Source: Nocardioidaceae bacterium (GTDB taxonomy: Bacteria > Actinomycetota > Actinomycetes > Propionibacteriales > Nocardioidaceae). From it: a stretch of DNA of 64,000 nucleotides. Below the pieces are notes generated by a model that worked only from the letters and a program-made list of their open reading frames with translations, ran no database searches and was not told the DNA's origin. The stretch is from NCBI GenBank assembly GCA_030655315.1, contig JAURVT010000033.1, positions 1-64,000 on the forward strand, read 5' to 3'. Of the stretch, positions 16,104 through 29,869 are shown piece by piece. The position numbers and the translations under genes are program-made. The first letter of the stretch is position 1. Each line of letters begins with the position of its first letter.

Positions 16104-17638
16104 CGCGAGCCCTCCTCGGCCTCGGTGGAGACCGGTGCCGGGTCGGTGACGCCGACGTGCTGGAGCGTGGCGTCGACGGTCGGCTGGATCACGTTGAGCA
16201 GCGGCTGCGGGTACAGGCCGAGACCGATGATCAGCACGACCATCGGGGCCAGCGACGCGATCTCACGCCCGCGCAGGTCGGTGACGTGGCGGTTGTCCTC
16301 GCGCAGCGGTCCGGTCATCGTGCGTTGGTACATGAGCAGGATGTAGAGCGCGGCCAGCACGATGCCGAGCGTGGCGAACACCGCGGCGACCGTCGACCTC
16401 GTGAAGGTGCCCGCGAGCACCAGGAACTCGGACACGAACGGCGACAGCCCCGGCAGGGACAGGCTCGAGAGCCCGGCCAGGAGCAGGATGCCGGCGAGCA
16501 CGGGCGCCACCTTCTGCACGCCGCCGTAGTCGGCGATGCTCGCCGAGCCACGTCGCGCGATCAGGAAGCCGGTGACCAGGAAGAGCGCGGCCGTCGACAG
16601 GCCGTGGTTGAACATGTAGAGCGCCGCACCGGTGGTCGACTGCGTCGTGAAGGCGAAGATGCCGAGGATGATGAAGCCGAAGTGCGACACCGAGGTGTAC
16701 GCGATGAGCCGGCGGATGTCGTCCTCGCCGATGGCCAGCAGCGCGCCGTAGATGATCGAGATCACCGCGAGGGTGATGACCACCGGGCTGGCCCACTGCG
16801 ACGCCTCGGGGAACAGGCCGAGGCAGAACCGCAGCATGCCGAAGGTGCCGATCTTGTCGAGCACGCTGACCATCAGCACCGAGGACCCGGGCGTGGCCGC
16901 CTTGGCCGCCCCGGGCAGCCAGGTGTGCAGCGGCCACAGCGGTGCCTTGATGGCGAACGCGACCATGAACCCGATGAACAGCAGACGCTCGGTCCACGTG
17001 CCCATCTCGAGGTCCATCAGGTCGCTCAGCAGGTACGACGGGCTCCCCGCGCGGGAGGACACCACGTACAGGCCCACCACCGCGGCGAGCATGACCAGCC
17101 CGCCGAGCAGGTTGTAGACCAGGAACTTGAGCGCCGCGGACTGGCGACCGAGACCGCCGTAGCCGCCGATCAGGAAGTACAGCGGGATGAGCGTGGCCTC
17201 GAACAGGACGTAGAAGAGGAACACGTCGGTGGCCATGAACGCCCCGAGCGCGAGGCCCTCGAGCACGAGCATCCAGGCGAAGAACGACGCGCTGCTCCAC
17301 CGGCCACCGTCGCCGTCCTCCCACGAGGCGAGGATGACGACGGGCGTCAGGATGGCCGTCATCACCACGAGGGTGAGGCCGAGCCCGTTCATGCCGAGGG
17401 CGTAGTGGACGCCGAACGCGGCGATCCAGTCCACCTGCTCGGTGAGCTGGTAGCCCGAGCCGTCGAGGTCGAACTGCGCGGCCACGACGAGCACGAGCAC
17501 GAGCGTCAGGCCGCTGAAGCCGAGCGCCACCTGCTTGGCGAGCAGGGCGCGTCCGCGCGGCAGCAGCGCGAGCACGACACCGCCCACGATCGGGGCCAGT
17601 CCGAGGATGGTCAGCCAGGGCACGTCGGAGCCTCTCAT
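16100..17638 (-). CDS. nuoM: NADH-quinone oxidoreductase subunit M
   Basis: Antiporter-like membrane subunit, 512 aa. The ATG at 17638 overlaps the nuoL stop by 4 nt; the much longer open frame upstream is only a shadow of nuoL. Family markers include [21 protein letters not shown] (carrying the conserved Glu), [41 protein letters not shown] and [14 protein letters not shown]. Acts in proton pumping between nuoL and nuoN. Confidence 0.95.
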   Translation of the reverse strand: MRGSDVPWLTILGLAPIVGGVVLALLPRGRALLAKQVALGFSGLTLVLVLVVAAQFDLDGSGYQLTEQVDWIAAFGVHYALGMNGLGLTLVVMTAILTPVVILASWEDGDGGRWSSASFFAWMLVLEGLALGAFMATDVFLFYVLFEATLIPLYFLIGGYGGLGRQSAALKFLVYNLLGGLVMLAAVVGLYVVSSRAGSPSYLLSDLMDLEMGTWTERLLFIGFMVAFAIKAPLWPLHTWLPGAAKAATPGSSVLMVSVLDKIGTFGMLRFCLGLFPEASQWASPVVITLAVISIIYGALLAIGEDDIRRLIAYTSVSHFGFIILGIFAFTTQSTTGAALYMFNHGLSTAALFLVTGFLIARRGSASIADYGGVQKVAPVLAGILLLAGLSSLSLPGLSPFVSEFLVLAGTFTRSTVAAVFATLGIVLAALYILLMYQRTMTGPLREDNRHVTDLRGREIASLAPMVVLIIGLGLYPQPLLNVIQPTVDATLQHVGVTDPAPVSTEAEEGSR

Positions 17639-19590
17639 GCCAGGTTCACCGCGAGCACCGCGACCAGCACGATCAGGGCACCGCCGAAGATGGTCAGGGA
17701 GTAGGACCGGACGAAGCCGGTCTGGGCGCGGCGCAGGAGCGAGGACGTCGCGCCGATGCCGCCGGTGACGGCGCGCACGGCGCCGTCGACGCCGATCCGG
17801 TCGAAGACCGCCAGGCCCCGGGTGGCCTGGTCGCCGGGCCGCATGAGCACGGCCTCGTTCACGGCGTCGCCGTAGAGGTCGCGGCGGCCCGCGCGGGTCA
17901 CGAACGACACCTTCTCGGGTGCGGTCGACGGGACGTCGCGGCGGCCGTAGGTGGCCCACGCGACGGCGACGCCGATCGCGACGAGCACCGTGATGCCGAC
18001 GCTGAAGACCCAGGCCGGGACGGCGAGCTCGTGCGTCTCGTAGCCGGTGACCGGGGTGAGCCAGTCCGAGATCCAGCCGCCGAGGACGAGGAAGCCGCCG
18101 AGGACCGAGGCGACCGCGAGCACGACGAGCGGCGCGGTCATCACCGCGGGCGACTCGTGCGGGTGGGCGTTCTCCTTCCAGCGTCGCGAGGACAGGAAGG
18201 TCATGATCATCAGCCGCGTCATGTAGAACGCGGTGACGCCCGCGCCGAGCGCCGCGGCGATCCCGACGAAGACGTTCTCGGCGAACGCGGCCTCGATGAT
18301 CCGGTCCTTGGAGAAGAAGCCGGAGAAGCCGGGGAACCCGATGATCGCCAGGTAGCCCATGGCGAACGTGCCGAACGTCAGCGGCATCAGCCGGGCCAGC
18401 CCGCCGTAGCGGCGCATGTCGACCTCGTCGTCCATGCCGTGCATCACCGAGCCGGCGCCGAGGAACATGTTGGCCTTGAAGAAGCCGTGGGTGATCAGGT
18501 GGAAGATCGCGTAGGCGTAGCCCGCCGGACCCAGTCCGGCCGCGAGCATCATGTAGCCGATCTGGCTCATCGTGGAGCCGGCGAGCGCCTTCTTGATGTC
18601 GTCCTTGGCGCAGCCGATCCAGGCGCCGGCGATCAGCGTGACGAGCCCGACCACGACGACCGCGGTGCGGGCCGCCTCGGTGCCCTCGTAGATGAAGTTC
18701 GAGCGGACGACCAGGTAGACGCCGGCGGTGACCATCGTGGCGGCGTGGATCAGGGCCGAGACCGGGGTCGGGCCCTCCATCGCGTCGAGCAGCCAGCTCT
18801 GCAGCGGCACCTGGGCGGACTTGCCGCACGCGCCGAGCAGGAGGAGCAGGCCGAGCGCGGTGGCGGTGCCGCTGGAGACCTGCTCGATCCCCTCGGCCAC
18901 GCCGACGAACGAGGTGGTGCCCAGCTGGGCGAACATCAGCATGATCGCGAGCGCGAGGCCGACGTCGCCGACGCGGTTGACCACGAACGCCTTCTTGGCC
19001 GCGACGGCCGCCGACTGCTTGTGCTGCCAGAACCCGATGAGCAGGTACGACGCGAGGCCGACGCCCTCCCAGCCGAGGAAGAGCACCAGGTAGTCGCCCG
19101 CGAGGACGAGGGTGAGCATCGCGGCGATGAAGAGGTTGAGGAACCCGAAGAACCGGCGACGGCGCGGGTCGTGCTCCATGTAGCCGATCGAGTAGACGTG
19201 GATGAGCGTGCCGACGCCGGTGATCAGCAGCACGAACAGCGCCGAGAGCGGGTCGTACAGGAACGTCATGTCGACCTGGAAGCCGCCGACGTGGATCCAC
19301 GCGAAGAGGTTCTGCTCGATTGAGCGGTCGCCCGCGTCGCGCCCGAGGAGCGTGACGAACAGGACCACGCCGATCACGAAGGACGCGAGCGAGGCGGCGG
19401 TGCCCAGCAGGTGTCCCCGCTTGTCGGCGAGGTCGAAGCGCGGGCCGTCCCCGAGCACGAGCAGCGCGGAGCTGACCAGCGGCACGAGGATCATCACGGC
19501 GATCAGCACGAAGACGCCGGAGGCGGCCACGGGGGCGAGCGCGTCGGGGGCCTGCTCGGTCGCGAGCAGCAGGTCGGTGGGTGCGGTCAT
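17635..19590 (-). CDS. nuoL: NADH-quinone oxidoreductase subunit L
   Basis: The distal antiporter-like subunit with the long lateral helix; 651 aa fits. Markers: [58 protein letters not shown] and [20 protein letters not shown]. The C-terminal 150 residues include the hydrophilic lateral-helix region and a final membrane segment. The start lies 19 nt after the nuoK stop, one of the few real gaps in the operon. Confidence 0.95.
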   Translation of the reverse strand: MTAPTDLLLATEQAPDALAPVAASGVFVLIAVMILVPLVSSALLVLGDGPRFDLADKRGHLLGTAASLASFVIGVVLFVTLLGRDAGDRSIEQNLFAWIHVGGFQVDMTFLYDPLSALFVLLITGVGTLIHVYSIGYMEHDPRRRRFFGFLNLFIAAMLTLVLAGDYLVLFLGWEGVGLASYLLIGFWQHKQSAAVAAKKAFVVNRVGDVGLALAIMLMFAQLGTTSFVGVAEGIEQVSSGTATALGLLLLLGACGKSAQVPLQSWLLDAMEGPTPVSALIHAATMVTAGVYLVVRSNFIYEGTEAARTAVVVVGLVTLIAGAWIGCAKDDIKKALAGSTMSQIGYMMLAAGLGPAGYAYAIFHLITHGFFKANMFLGAGSVMHGMDDEVDMRRYGGLARLMPLTFGTFAMGYLAIIGFPGFSGFFSKDRIIEAAFAENVFVGIAAALGAGVTAFYMTRLMIMTFLSSRRWKENAHPHESPAVMTAPLVVLAVASVLGGFLVLGGWISDWLTPVTGYETHELAVPAWVFSVGITVLVAIGVAVAWATYGRRDVPSTAPEKVSFVTRAGRRDLYGDAVNEAVLMRPGDQATRGLAVFDRIGVDGAVRAVTGGIGATSSLLRRAQTGFVRSYSLTIFGGALIVLVAVLAVNLA

Positions 19591-19609
19591 GGTTCTGGGG
19601 GACCCGTCC

Positions 19610-19906
19610 TCAGTACTTGAGCAGGCTCGCGTCGTCGACCGAGGCCGAGCGACGCGTACGGAAGATGGACACGATGATCGCGAGCCCGACGACGACCTCG
19701 GCCGCGGCGACGACCATCACGAGGAACGCGGCGATCTGGCCGTCGAGGTTGCCGTGCGCGCGCGCGAACGTGACGAACGCGAGGTTCGTCGCGTTGAGCA
19801 TCAGCTCGACGCACATGAACACCACGATCGCGTTGCGCCGCACCAGCACGCCGACGGCGCCGATCGTGAAGAGCAGCAGCGACAGGGTGATGTAGTGGTC
19901 GGTCAC
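19610..19906 (-). CDS. nuoK: NADH-quinone oxidoreductase subunit K
   Basis: A three-helix membrane subunit of 98 aa, normal length. Conserved glutamates are in [12 protein letters not shown] and [11 protein letters not shown]. The GTG start at 19906 overlaps the nuoJ stop by 4 nt. The C-terminus ends DDASLLKY, close to the usual actinobacterial LLKG/LLKY ending. Confidence 0.95.
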   Translation of the reverse strand: MTDHYITLSLLLFTIGAVGVLVRRNAIVVFMCVELMLNATNLAFVTFARAHGNLDGQIAAFLVMVVAAAEVVVGLAIIVSIFRTRRSASVDDASLLKY

Positions 19907-20715
19907 GACTCCTCCGTCCGCCCGCTGCCGCCACGTCGGGGCGTGGAGCCGCCGATGGTGCTGGTCGGGTCGTCGGGGTCGAGCTGACGAAGGGTCTGGC
20001 CCACGTCGCCCTCGAAGCCCTCGCGCACGGACCCGCGGGCCCGCAGCACGCGGGACACCGACAGCTCCGACGGCGAGCCGTCGGGCAGCAGGGCCGGGGT
20101 GTCGACGGCGTTGTGGCGCGCGTAGACGCCGGGCGTGGGCAGCGGGCCGGGGTGGCGGCCGGTCTCGGCGTACTCCTGGAGCCGACGGGCGGACTCCTCG
20201 CGCTGGCTGCGCCGGGGCACCAGGCGCTCGCGGTGCGCGAGCACCATCGCGCCGACCGCGGCGGTGATGAGCAGCGCGGCGGTGAACTCGATCGCGAGCA
20301 CGTACTTGGTGAACATCAGCGCGGCCAGGCCGTAGACGTTGCCGTTGGCGTTGGCCTCTCCGAGCCCGACCGAGACGCCGACGACGCCCTGGCCGACGAC
20401 GAGCACCACGAGCACGCCGAACGTGAGCCCGACGACCAGCGCCATCATCCGCTGGCCCTTGATCGTCTCGACCAACGAGTCGGACGCGTCGACGCCGACC
20501 AGCATCAGGACGAACAGGAACAGCATCATGATCGCGCCGGTGTAGACGATGATCTGCACGGCGAACAGGAAGGGTGCACCCTGGGAGGCGTAGGTGATCG
20601 CGAGGCTGATCATCACGACCGCGAGCAGCAGGGCGGAGTGCACCGCCTTGCGCGCGAGCACGACGCCGAGCGCCGCGAGCACCATGATCGGCGCCAGCGT
20701 CCAGAACGTGACCAT
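19903..20715 (-). CDS. nuoJ: NADH-quinone oxidoreductase subunit J
   Basis: A five-helix membrane subunit. Residues about 1-165 hold the helices, with [22 protein letters not shown] as the conserved pi-bulge helix region and [20 protein letters not shown] near the end. The product is 270 aa, so about 100 residues form a hydrophilic, Arg/Pro-rich C-terminal tail absent from short NuoJ proteins but common in actinobacteria. The ATG at 20715 shares one base with the nuoI stop. Confidence 0.93.
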   Translation of the reverse strand: MVTFWTLAPIMVLAALGVVLARKAVHSALLLAVVMISLAITYASQGAPFLFAVQIIVYTGAIMMLFLFVLMLVGVDASDSLVETIKGQRMMALVVGLTFGVLVVLVVGQGVVGVSVGLGEANANGNVYGLAALMFTKYVLAIEFTAALLITAAVGAMVLAHRERLVPRRSQREESARRLQEYAETGRHPGPLPTPGVYARHNAVDTPALLPDGSPSELSVSRVLRARGSVREGFEGDVGQTLRQLDPDDPTSTIGGSTPRRGGSGRTEES

Positions 20716-21284
20716 CAGGCGCGCTCCCCTTCCGTGGTCGGCGCGGCGACGTCGGTGGTCGGCACGCGTTCGGCGAACGTCCGGTTGTAGTAGTCCTCGG
20801 CGTCGTCGCCCAGCATCATCTCGTGCGGCGGCTGCTCCATGCCCGGCAGCAGTGGGGCGAGGAGGTCCTGCTTCTCGTAGATCAGCGCCTCGCGCGAGCG
20901 GTCGGCGAGCTCGTACTCGTTGGTCATCGTGAGCGCGCGCGTGGGGCAGGCCTCGATGCACAGCCCGCACAGGATGCAGCGCAGGTAGTTGATCTGGTAG
21001 ACGCGGCCGTACCGCTCCCCCGGGCTGAACCGCTCGTCCTCGGTGTTGGACGCGCCCTCGACGTAGATCGCGTCGGCCGGGCACGCCCAGGCGCACAGCT
21101 CGCAGCCGATGCACTTCTCGAGGCCGTCGGGCCAGCGGTTGAGCTGGTGCCGGCCGTGGAACCGCGGCGCGGTCGGCTTCTTCTCGAACGGGTACTGCTC
21201 GGTGACGGGCTTGCGGAACATGGTCCGGAAGGTGACTCCGAACCCGGCGACCGGGTCCCAGAGCTGCTCCTTGAGCGTGGCCAT
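20715..21284 (-). CDS. nuoI: NADH-quinone oxidoreductase subunit I
   Basis: Carries the two [4Fe-4S] clusters N6a and N6b that link the peripheral arm to N2. Both motifs are intact: [16 protein letters not shown] and [16 protein letters not shown]. Length 189 aa with an acidic tail. It starts 1 nt after the nuoH stop. Confidence 0.95.
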   Translation of the reverse strand: MATLKEQLWDPVAGFGVTFRTMFRKPVTEQYPFEKKPTAPRFHGRHQLNRWPDGLEKCIGCELCAWACPADAIYVEGASNTEDERFSPGERYGRVYQINYLRCILCGLCIEACPTRALTMTNEYELADRSREALIYEKQDLLAPLLPGMEQPPHEMMLGDDAEDYYNRTFAERVPTTDVAAPTTEGERA

Positions 21285-21285
21285 C

Positions 21286-22557
21286 TCACTCCTCCCTGGA
21301 GGTGGTGGACGTGGCGGTGGTCTCGGTCTGGTCGGTGCGGTCGGTGGACGTCTGGCGGCCCGGCATCGGGGGCACCGGGAAGCCGCCGGCGAAGGCGTCG
21401 AACTCGACCTCGTCCTCCACCTCGTCGGCCTTCTTGGACTCCGGGATCAGGCTGACGAGCAGCAGGACCACGGCGACGCACGCCGCCACGATGAGCAGCG
21501 TCTGCCGGTCGAGCGTGAGGTCGGACTGGACCTTGCGCACGATCATCACGAGGACCGTCCAGGCCAGGGCGGCCGGGATCAGCCACTTCCAGCCGAACTT
21601 CATGAACTGGTCGTAGCGCATCCGCGGCAGCGTCCCGCGCAGCCAGATGAACAGGAAGATGAAGGCCAGCGTCTTGCCCAGGAACCACAGGACGGGCCAG
21701 TAGCCCTCGTTGGCGCCGTCCCAGAACGCGATCGGGTACGGGGCGCGCCAGCCGCCGAGGAACAACGTGGTGGCGAGCGCCGAGACGGTGACCATGTTGA
21801 CGTACTCGGCCAGGAAGAACAGCGCGAACTTCAGCGACGAGTACTCGGTGTGGAACCCGCCGACCAGCTCGCCCTCGGCCTCGGGGAGGTCGAACGGCGC
21901 ACGGTTGGTCTCTCCGACCATCGCGATCACGTAGATCACGAACGCGGGAAACAGCGGGATGAAGAACCACATGCCTTCCTGCGCCTCGACGATGGCGGCG
22001 GTGGACATCGACCCGGCGTAGAGGAAGACCGAGACGAACGTCAGGCCCATGGCGATCTCGTAGGAGATCATCTGCGCCGACGAGCGCATCCCGCCGAGCA
22101 GCGCGTAGGTCGAGCCCGACGACCAGCCGGCGAGCACGATGCCGTAGATGCCGATGGACGTCACCGCGAGCACGTAGATGACGCCGACCGGCAGGTCGGT
22201 GAGCTGCAGCGGCGTGACGGTGTCGGTGAAGGGGATCTTCACCTCGGGGCCGAACGGGATGACCGCCCAGGCCATGAAGGCCGGGATCGTCGCGATGATA
22301 GGCGCGAGGACGTAGACGACCTTGTCGGCCGCCGTCGGGATGATGTCCTCCTTCAGCGCGAGCTTCACGCCGTCGGCCAGCGACTGCAGCAGGCCGAACG
22401 GGCCGTGCACGTTGGGGCCGACGCGGTGCTGCATCTTGGCGACCACGCGACGCTCGAACCAGATGTTGAACAGCGTGTAGACGACGAGGACGACGAAGAT
22501 CAGGACCGCCTTGACGATCACGACCCACCACGACTCGGTGCCGAACAGGTCGCTCAT
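21286..22557 (-). CDS. nuoH: NADH-quinone oxidoreductase subunit H
   Basis: The heel subunit that forms the quinone chamber and its proton link; 423 aa with eight or nine helices. Markers: [40 protein letters not shown] and the [15 protein letters not shown] loop. The C-terminal 50 residues form a charged tail rich in Thr/Ser/Asp. The ATG overlaps the nuoG stop by 4 nt. Confidence 0.95.
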   Translation of the reverse strand: MSDLFGTESWWVVIVKAVLIFVVLVVYTLFNIWFERRVVAKMQHRVGPNVHGPFGLLQSLADGVKLALKEDIIPTAADKVVYVLAPIIATIPAFMAWAVIPFGPEVKIPFTDTVTPLQLTDLPVGVIYVLAVTSIGIYGIVLAGWSSGSTYALLGGMRSSAQMISYEIAMGLTFVSVFLYAGSMSTAAIVEAQEGMWFFIPLFPAFVIYVIAMVGETNRAPFDLPEAEGELVGGFHTEYSSLKFALFFLAEYVNMVTVSALATTLFLGGWRAPYPIAFWDGANEGYWPVLWFLGKTLAFIFLFIWLRGTLPRMRYDQFMKFGWKWLIPAALAWTVLVMIVRKVQSDLTLDRQTLLIVAACVAVVLLLVSLIPESKKADEVEDEVEFDAFAGGFPVPPMPGRQTSTDRTDQTETTATSTTSREE

Positions 22558-24992
22558 CGCGACACCTCCGTGCTGGGGACCTCGACGGTGACGACGTCGC
22601 CGGACGTCGCGCCCAGCACCTGCAGCAGCGGGAGGCCGCCCGAGGCGGCCGGGGCCCAGACGACGTGGTCGGGCAGGTCGGCGGCCTCCACCGGCAGCGC
22701 GATCGCACCGCGCTCGGTGCGGAGCACGACCTCGCCGCCCTCGGCCAGGCCGAGCCCGGCGATGGTGGTGGCGGACAGCCGGGCCACGGACCGGCGGGCC
22801 GTCGCGCGGTACGCGTCGTCGCCGTCCTGGCCGCGGCCGTCATCGACGAGCAGGCGCCAGGTGGAGAGCACGGCCTGGCCGGTGGTCACCGCGCGGGCGC
22901 GACCGGGCTCGACGAGCGGCGCCGCGGCGCGGTCGCCGTCCCAGAGCCCGACGTCGAGGACGTCGGAGTGCACCTGGGCGACCGTGCGGAAGCCGAGCGG
23001 ACGTCCCATCTCCTCGGCCATGCCGGCGAGGACGCGCGAGTCGGGCAGCGAGCTCGCGCGGTCGATCACCGTGCCGAACGGGCGGCGACGCCCCTCCCAC
23101 GTGACGAACGTGCCGGACTTCTCGACCGGCGGCGCGACGGGCAGCACGACGTCGGCGCGTGCGGTGACCTCGCTCTCGCGCACCTCGAGGCTCACCACGA
23201 AGGTGGCGGCGTCGAGCGCGGCGAGGGCGAGCTCGCGGTCGGGCAGATCGACGAGCTCGACGCCCCCGACCACCAGGCCGGTCAGCTCGCCGGCGGCGGC
23301 GGCGGCCCAGATGGCGTCAGCGTCGCGGCCGGGCTCGGCCGGGAGCGAGTCGACGCCCCAGGCCGCGGCGAGGTCGGCACGCGCGCTCGCGTCGGCGACG
23401 GGTCGTCCGCCGGGGAGCAGGCCCGGCAGCAGACCGGCCTCGACGGCGGGACGGTCGCCGGCACGGCGGGGGATCCAGGCGAGGCGGGCCCCGGTGTGGC
23501 GGGCGAGACGGTAGGCCGCGGTGAGGGCGCCGGGCACGGTGGCCAGGCGCTCGCCGACCAGCACGACGTCACCTGCCCCGAGCGCGAGCGACGCGTCGTC
23601 GGCGAGCGCGGCCAGGGCCTGCGCCTCGTCGCCGGGCGTGGTGGGCACCAGCCGTCCGCCTGCCTTGGTGAGGCCGCGGGTGGTGTGGCTGGCGAGGGCG
23701 ACGACCTGGGTGCCGTGGTGGCGGTGCGCCTTGCGCAGCCGCAGGAAGACCGTCGCCGCCTCGTCCTCGGGCTCGAGCCCGGCCAGGACGACGGTGCCGG
23801 CACGCTCGAGGTCGGCATGGGTGACGCCGAGCCCCGACCCGGCGACGGCGGCGGCCAGGAAGTCGGCCTCCTCGGCCGAGTGCGGACGGGAGCGGAAGTC
23901 GACGTCGTTGGTGCCGAGCGCCACGCGGGCGAACTTGGCGTAGGCGTAGGCGTCCTCGAGCGGCAGACGGCCACCGGGCAGGACGCCGACGCGGCCGTCG
24001 AGGCCCGCGAGGCCACGACCGGCGACGGCCAGGGCCGCGGGCCAGGACGCCGGCTCGAGCTCACCGGTGCCGGGGTCGCGGACGAGCGGCGTGGTGAGGC
24101 GGTCCGGACGCGAGGACCAGCCGAAGCAGAAGCGGTCCTTGTCGCTGATCCACTCCTCGTTGACCTCGGGGTCGTCGCCGGCCAGGCGTCGCATGACCTT
24201 GCCGCGACGGTGGTCGACGCGGACCGCGGCGCCGCACGCGTCGTGCTCGGCGACCGAGGGCGTCGAGACGAGGTCGAACGGGCGCGAGCGGAAGCGGTAG
24301 GACGCACTGGTGAGCGCACCCACCGGACAGATCTGGATGGTGTTGCCCGAGAAGTAGGAGTCGAACGGCTCGCGCTCGTAGATGCCCACCTGCTGCAGCG
24401 CACCGCGCTCGACGAGCGCGATGAACGGGTCGCCGGCGATCTGCTCGGAGAAGCGGGTGCACCGGGCGCAGAGCACGCAGCGCTCGCGGTCGAGGAGGAC
24501 CTGGGCCGAGATGTTGATCGGCTTGGGGTAGGTGCGCTTGACCTCGGTGAAGCGCGACTCGTCGTGGCCGTTGCTCATCGCCTGGTTCTGCAGGGGGCAC
24601 TCGCCGCCCTTGTCGCAGACCGGGCAGTCCAGCGGGTGGTTGATGAGCAGGAACTCCATGATGCCGTTCTGCGCCTTCGCGGCGACCGGCGAGGAGACCT
24701 GCGTGCGCACGACCATGCCCGGCATGACGGGCTGGGTGCACGAGGCCGTCGGCTTGGGCGCGCCACGGCCGTTGCCCATGTCGGGGATCTCGACCAGGCA
24801 CTGGCGGCAGGCGCCGACCGGCTCGAGGAGCGGGTGGTCGCAGAACCGGGGGATCGCGACGCCCATCAGCTCGGCGGCGCGGATCAGCAGGGTGTCCTTG
24901 GGGACGCTGACCTCGACGTCGTCGATGGTCAGCGTGACGAGCTCGACCGGCGTGGTGTCCGCCTGCGCCGAGCCCTCCTTGGCGACGGTCAT
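22554..24992 (-). CDS. nuoG: NADH-quinone oxidoreductase subunit G
   Basis: The large Fe-S subunit of the NADH module, 812 aa. Ligands for N1b ([15 protein letters not shown], then SCTQP), N5 ([14 protein letters not shown]) and N4 (CVLCARC, later CPVGAL) are intact. The position of the extra N7 cluster (CxxCxxxC in some bacteria) reads [14 protein letters not shown] and has one Cys, so N7 is not expected. A molybdopterin-oxidoreductase-like domain follows and is more diverged. The ATG at 24992 overlaps nuoF by 4 nt; the 1379-codon frame through this region is a fusion of out-of-frame sequence and was rejected. Confidence 0.93.
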   Translation of the reverse strand: MTVAKEGSAQADTTPVELVTLTIDDVEVSVPKDTLLIRAAELMGVAIPRFCDHPLLEPVGACRQCLVEIPDMGNGRGAPKPTASCTQPVMPGMVVRTQVSSPVAAKAQNGIMEFLLINHPLDCPVCDKGGECPLQNQAMSNGHDESRFTEVKRTYPKPINISAQVLLDRERCVLCARCTRFSEQIAGDPFIALVERGALQQVGIYEREPFDSYFSGNTIQICPVGALTSASYRFRSRPFDLVSTPSVAEHDACGAAVRVDHRRGKVMRRLAGDDPEVNEEWISDKDRFCFGWSSRPDRLTTPLVRDPGTGELEPASWPAALAVAGRGLAGLDGRVGVLPGGRLPLEDAYAYAKFARVALGTNDVDFRSRPHSAEEADFLAAAVAGSGLGVTHADLERAGTVVLAGLEPEDEAATVFLRLRKAHRHHGTQVVALASHTTRGLTKAGGRLVPTTPGDEAQALAALADDASLALGAGDVVLVGERLATVPGALTAAYRLARHTGARLAWIPRRAGDRPAVEAGLLPGLLPGGRPVADASARADLAAAWGVDSLPAEPGRDADAIWAAAAAGELTGLVVGGVELVDLPDRELALAALDAATFVVSLEVRESEVTARADVVLPVAPPVEKSGTFVTWEGRRRPFGTVIDRASSLPDSRVLAGMAEEMGRPLGFRTVAQVHSDVLDVGLWDGDRAAAPLVEPGRARAVTTGQAVLSTWRLLVDDGRGQDGDDAYRATARRSVARLSATTIAGLGLAEGGEVVLRTERGAIALPVEAADLPDHVVWAPAASGGLPLLQVLGATSGDVVTVEVPSTEVSR

Positions 24993-26317
24993 GCGCTCGC
25001 TCCCTGGGTGGCGCGGACGGACTCGCGGACGGGCGCCAGCATCGACGCCTCGTAGGGGAACAGCTCCCACGCGGGGGTGGTCATGCCGGCCTCGAACTCG
25101 GAGCGGAAGTGTCGGATGCCCGACGTGATGGGGGCCGCGGCACCGTCGGCGAGCGCGCAGAAGGAGCGTCCGACGATGTTGTCGCAGAGGTCGAGGAGCA
25201 GCTCGACGTCGCCCTCGCGTCCCTGCCCGGCCTCGAGGCGCTGCAGCGCCTGGACGAGCCACCAGGTGCCCTCGCGGCACGGCGTGCACTTGCCGCAGGA
25301 CTCGTGCTTGTAGAACTCGGTCCAGCGCAGGACGCACCGCACCAGCGACGTCGTCTGGTCGAAGACCTGGAGCGCCTTGGTGCCGAGCATCGAGCCCGCG
25401 CCGCCGACGCCCTCGTAGTCGAGGGGCACGTCGAGGTGCTCCTCGGTGAGGATCGGGGTGGACGAGCCGCCGGGCGTCCAGAACTTGAGCGTGCTGCCCT
25501 CGCGCATGCCACCGCCGAGGTCGAGCAGCTGGCGCAGGGTGATGCCGAGCGGGGCCTCGTACTGGCCGGGACGGCGCACGTGGCCCGACAGCGAGTAGAG
25601 CGTCATGCCCTTGGACTTCTCGGTGCCCATGGAGGAGAACCAGTCGACGCCGCGCTCGAGGATCGCCGGGACCGAGGCGATGGACTCGACGTTGTTGATC
25701 ACGGTGGGGCAGGCGTAGAGGCCGGCGACCGCGGGGAACGGCGGACGCAGGCGGGGCTGGCCGCGGCGTCCCTCGAGCGAGTCGAGCAGCGCCGTCTCCT
25801 CGCCGCAGATGTAGGCGCCGGCGCCGGCGTGCACGACCACGTCGATGTCCGAGCCCGATCCCAGCACGTTCTTGCCGAGCAGGCCCTTCGCGTAGGCCTC
25901 GTCGGCGGCGGCCTGCAGGCGTCGGACGACGTGCAGCACCTCGCCGCGGACGTAGATGAACGCGGTGCTCGCGCGGATCGCGTGGCAGGTGATGGCGACG
26001 CCCTCGACGAGCGTGTGCGGCGAGGCCATCATCAGCGGGATGTCCTTGCACGTGCCCGGCTCGGACTCGTCGGCGTTGACCACCAGGTAGTGCGGCTTTC
26101 CGTCGCCCTGGGGGATGAAGCCCCACTTCATGCCGGTGGGGAAGCCCGCTCCCCCGCGGCCGCGCAGGCCGGAGTCCTTGACGGTGGTGATGAGGTCGTC
26201 GGGCAGCATCGTGAGCGCGCGGCGGAGCCCGGCGTAGTCGCCGTACCCGTCGAGGGTCCAGGAGCGCTCGGTGTCCCAGGTGTCCGACAGGACCGGGGTC
26301 AACGTGGGGATGCTCAT
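24989..26317 (-). CDS. nuoF: NADH-quinone oxidoreductase subunit F
   Basis: The NADH-oxidising, FMN- and N3-carrying subunit, 442 aa. FMN/NADH motifs are [16 protein letters not shown] (about residues 50-65) and [15 protein letters not shown]3 cysteines are in [12 protein letters not shown] plus a later Cys in [11 protein letters not shown]. The ATG overlaps the nuoE stop by 4 nt. Confidence 0.96.
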   Translation of the reverse strand: MSIPTLTPVLSDTWDTERSWTLDGYGDYAGLRRALTMLPDDLITTVKDSGLRGRGGAGFPTGMKWGFIPQGDGKPHYLVVNADESEPGTCKDIPLMMASPHTLVEGVAITCHAIRASTAFIYVRGEVLHVVRRLQAAADEAYAKGLLGKNVLGSGSDIDVVVHAGAGAYICGEETALLDSLEGRRGQPRLRPPFPAVAGLYACPTVINNVESIASVPAILERGVDWFSSMGTEKSKGMTLYSLSGHVRRPGQYEAPLGITLRQLLDLGGGMREGSTLKFWTPGGSSTPILTEEHLDVPLDYEGVGGAGSMLGTKALQVFDQTTSLVRCVLRWTEFYKHESCGKCTPCREGTWWLVQALQRLEAGQGREGDVELLLDLCDNIVGRSFCALADGAAAPITSGIRHFRSEFEAGMTTPAWELFPYEASMLAPVRESVRATQGASA

Positions 26318-27191
26318 CGGTCGTCCTCCTGCGCGTCGTCACGCTCGGCGGCCGGGGTGGCCCCCGTCTTCTCCTCGGCCTCGGCCTCGACGGCCGCTGC
26401 CTCGACGTCGTCGTCGCCCACCTGCTCGGCGGCCTTGACCGCCTGCTCGCCCGGCGTGCCGGACGGGTCGGTGACGACCTGGTGGGCGTCGGTGCCGGCG
26501 TCGTCGTCGGCACTGCCGTCGGTGAGGCTGTCGGGTGCGCGCCAGTCGTTCTCGCGGGCGATCGACAGGCCGACCAGCGACGCGGGACCGGCGGCGGGAC
26601 CCTCGTCGGCGCGTCCGTCGGGGAAGCCGGCGAGCAGCCGCTCGCCCTCGCGCCACGACGTGATGCGGGCGCCGCGGGTGGGCAGCACCTCACGTCCCTC
26701 GCGCAGCGCGTCGACGACCTCGACGGCCGAGTCGGGCGTCTGGTTGTCGAAGAACTCCCAGTTGACCATCATCACGGGCGCGTAGTCGCACGCCGCGTTG
26801 CACTCGAGGTGCTCCAGGGTGATCGCGCCGTCGTCGGTGGTCTCGTCGTGACCGACGTCGAGGTGCTCCTCGAGGCGCTTCAGGATCGCGTCGCCGCCCA
26901 TCACCGCGCACAGGGTGTTGGTGCAGACCCCGACGTGGTGCGTGCCGACGGGGCGGCGCTTGTACATCGTGTAGAAGGTCGCGACGCCGGAGACCTCGGC
27001 GGTGGTGATGCCGAGGACCTCGGCGCACAGCTCGATGCCCTCGGGCGTGACGTAGCCCTGGACGGACTGCAGCAGGTGCAGCATCGGCAGCAGCGCCGAG
27101 CGGGACTGCGGGTAGCGCCCGGCGATCTGGGCGAGGTCGCCGCGGACGCGCTCGTCGAGCACGCCGCTCGTCCTGGGCTCGTGGTCGGTCG

Positions 27192-27195
<4 letters not shown>
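26314..27195 (-). CDS. nuoE: NADH-quinone oxidoreductase subunit E
   Basis: The [2Fe-2S] N1a subunit. Ligands are in CTNTLC (CxxxxC) and CNAACD (CxxxC). The thioredoxin-like core covers about residues 1-180. The rest of the 293 residues, about 110, forms an acidic, Ala/Glu/Asp-rich tail with no recognised fold. The GTG start at 27195 overlaps the nuoD stop by 4 nt. Confidence 0.93.
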
Positions 27196-28540
<1,345 letters not shown>

Positions 28541-28541
<1 letters not shown>

Positions 28542-29317
28542 CAGTTGTACGACCTCCGCTGGTCGGGCGGCGGGACCGTCGCGCCCTTGTACTCGACGGG
28601 GATGCCGCCGAGGGGGTAGTCCTTGCGCTGCGGGTGGCCCGGCCAGTCGTCGGGCATCAGGATGCGGGTGAGGGCCGGGTGTCCGTCGAAGACGATGCCG
28701 AACATGTCGAACGTCTCGCGCTCGTGCCAGTCGGCCGTCGGGTACACCGGGACCACCGACGGCAGGTGCGGGTCGGCGTCGGGGACGGCGACCTCCAGCC
28801 GCACGCGGCGGTTGTGCGTCATCGACAGCAGGTGGTGGACGACGTGCATCTCGCGTCCGGTCTCGTGCGGGTAGTGCACGCCCGAGACGCTGCTGCAGAG
28901 CTCGAACCGCAGCGCGGGGTCGTCGCGCATCACGCGCGCCACGGTGAGCAGGTCGGCGGCGCGGACGTGGAACGTGATCTCGTCGCGGTCGACGACGACC
29001 TTCTCGACCGAGCCCGTGAGCTGCTCGGAGGTCAGCGCGGAGTCGAGGCGGTCGGCGACGTCGTCGAACCAGCCGCCGAAGGGGCGCTGGGTGGCGCCCG
29101 GCAGGGTGACGGGACGCGTCAGGCCGCCGTAGCCGGAGGTGTCGCCGGTGCCGCGGACGCCGAACATGCCCTCGCGGACGTCGACGACCTCGAGCGTGCT
29201 GGCGTCGCTGGGCACCACCTCGGCACCGCGCGGCTCGGCGACCTGCTCGTGGCTGACGTCCTGGGTGTTGGGTCGCTGGACGTCGGGGCGCTTCGGGGCG
29301 TCGTCGGCAGGTGTCAC
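28541..29317 (-). CDS. nuoC: NADH-quinone oxidoreductase subunit C
   Basis: The 30-kDa subunit, 258 aa. The core motif is [19 protein letters not shown] (about residues 197-215), followed by [19 protein letters not shown]. The N-terminal 60 residues are hydrophilic and not conserved. The GTG start overlaps nuoB by 4 nt. The partial paralog nuoC2 at 1-615 lacks the long N-terminal extension. Confidence 0.95.
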
Positions 29318-29868
29318 CGCAGCAGGCCCTTCTGCTCGATCGTCGGGGTGGCGGCGAGGGCCGCGGTCTCGAGCTCGTCGATCTCGGCGAGGCGGTGCGC
29401 GCCGAGCTTGGTGTGCTGGATGTCGGCGTGCAGCTTGAGGATCGCGTCGATCAGCATCTCGGGCCGCGGCGGGCAGCCGGGGAGGTACATGTCGACGGGG
29501 ACGACGTGGTCGACGCCCTGCACGATCGCGTAGTTGTTGAACATGCCGCCCGAGCTGGCGCAGACGCCCATGGCGAGGACGTACTTGGGGCCGGCCATCT
29601 GGTCGTAGATCTGGCGCAGGACGGGCGCCATCTTCTGGCTGACGCGGCCGGCGACGATCATCAGGTCGGCCTGGCGCGGCGAGGGCCGGAACACCTCCAT
29701 GCCGAAGCGCGAGGAGTCGTAGCGGGGCGCGCCGAACGTCATCATCTCGATGGCGCAGCAGGCCAGGCCGAACGTCGCGGGCCAGAACGAGGCCTTGCGG
29801 AAGTAGCCCGCGAGCCCCTCGACGGTGGACAGGAGGACTCCGCTGGGGAGCTTCTCTTCGAGACCCAT
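29314..29868 (-). CDS. nuoB: NADH-quinone oxidoreductase subunit B
   Basis: The N2 cluster subunit, 184 aa. Ligands: [27 protein letters not shown] and [14 protein letters not shown]. The N-terminus [21 protein letters not shown] is characteristic of actinobacterial NuoB. The ATG lies 1 nt downstream of the nuoA stop. Confidence 0.96.
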   Translation of the reverse strand: MGLEEKLPSGVLLSTVEGLAGYFRKASFWPATFGLACCAIEMMTFGAPRYDSSRFGMEVFRPSPRQADLMIVAGRVSQKMAPVLRQIYDQMAGPKYVLAMGVCASSGGMFNNYAIVQGVDHVVPVDMYLPGCPPRPEMLIDAILKLHADIQHTKLGAHRLAEIDELETAALAATPTIEQKGLLR

Positions 29869-29869
29869 G

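Noticed and set aside
13239-16346. 1035-codon plus-strand frame
   Set aside because: Antisense to polyprenyl synthase and nuoN; low-complexity His/Asp/Arg content and no motif.
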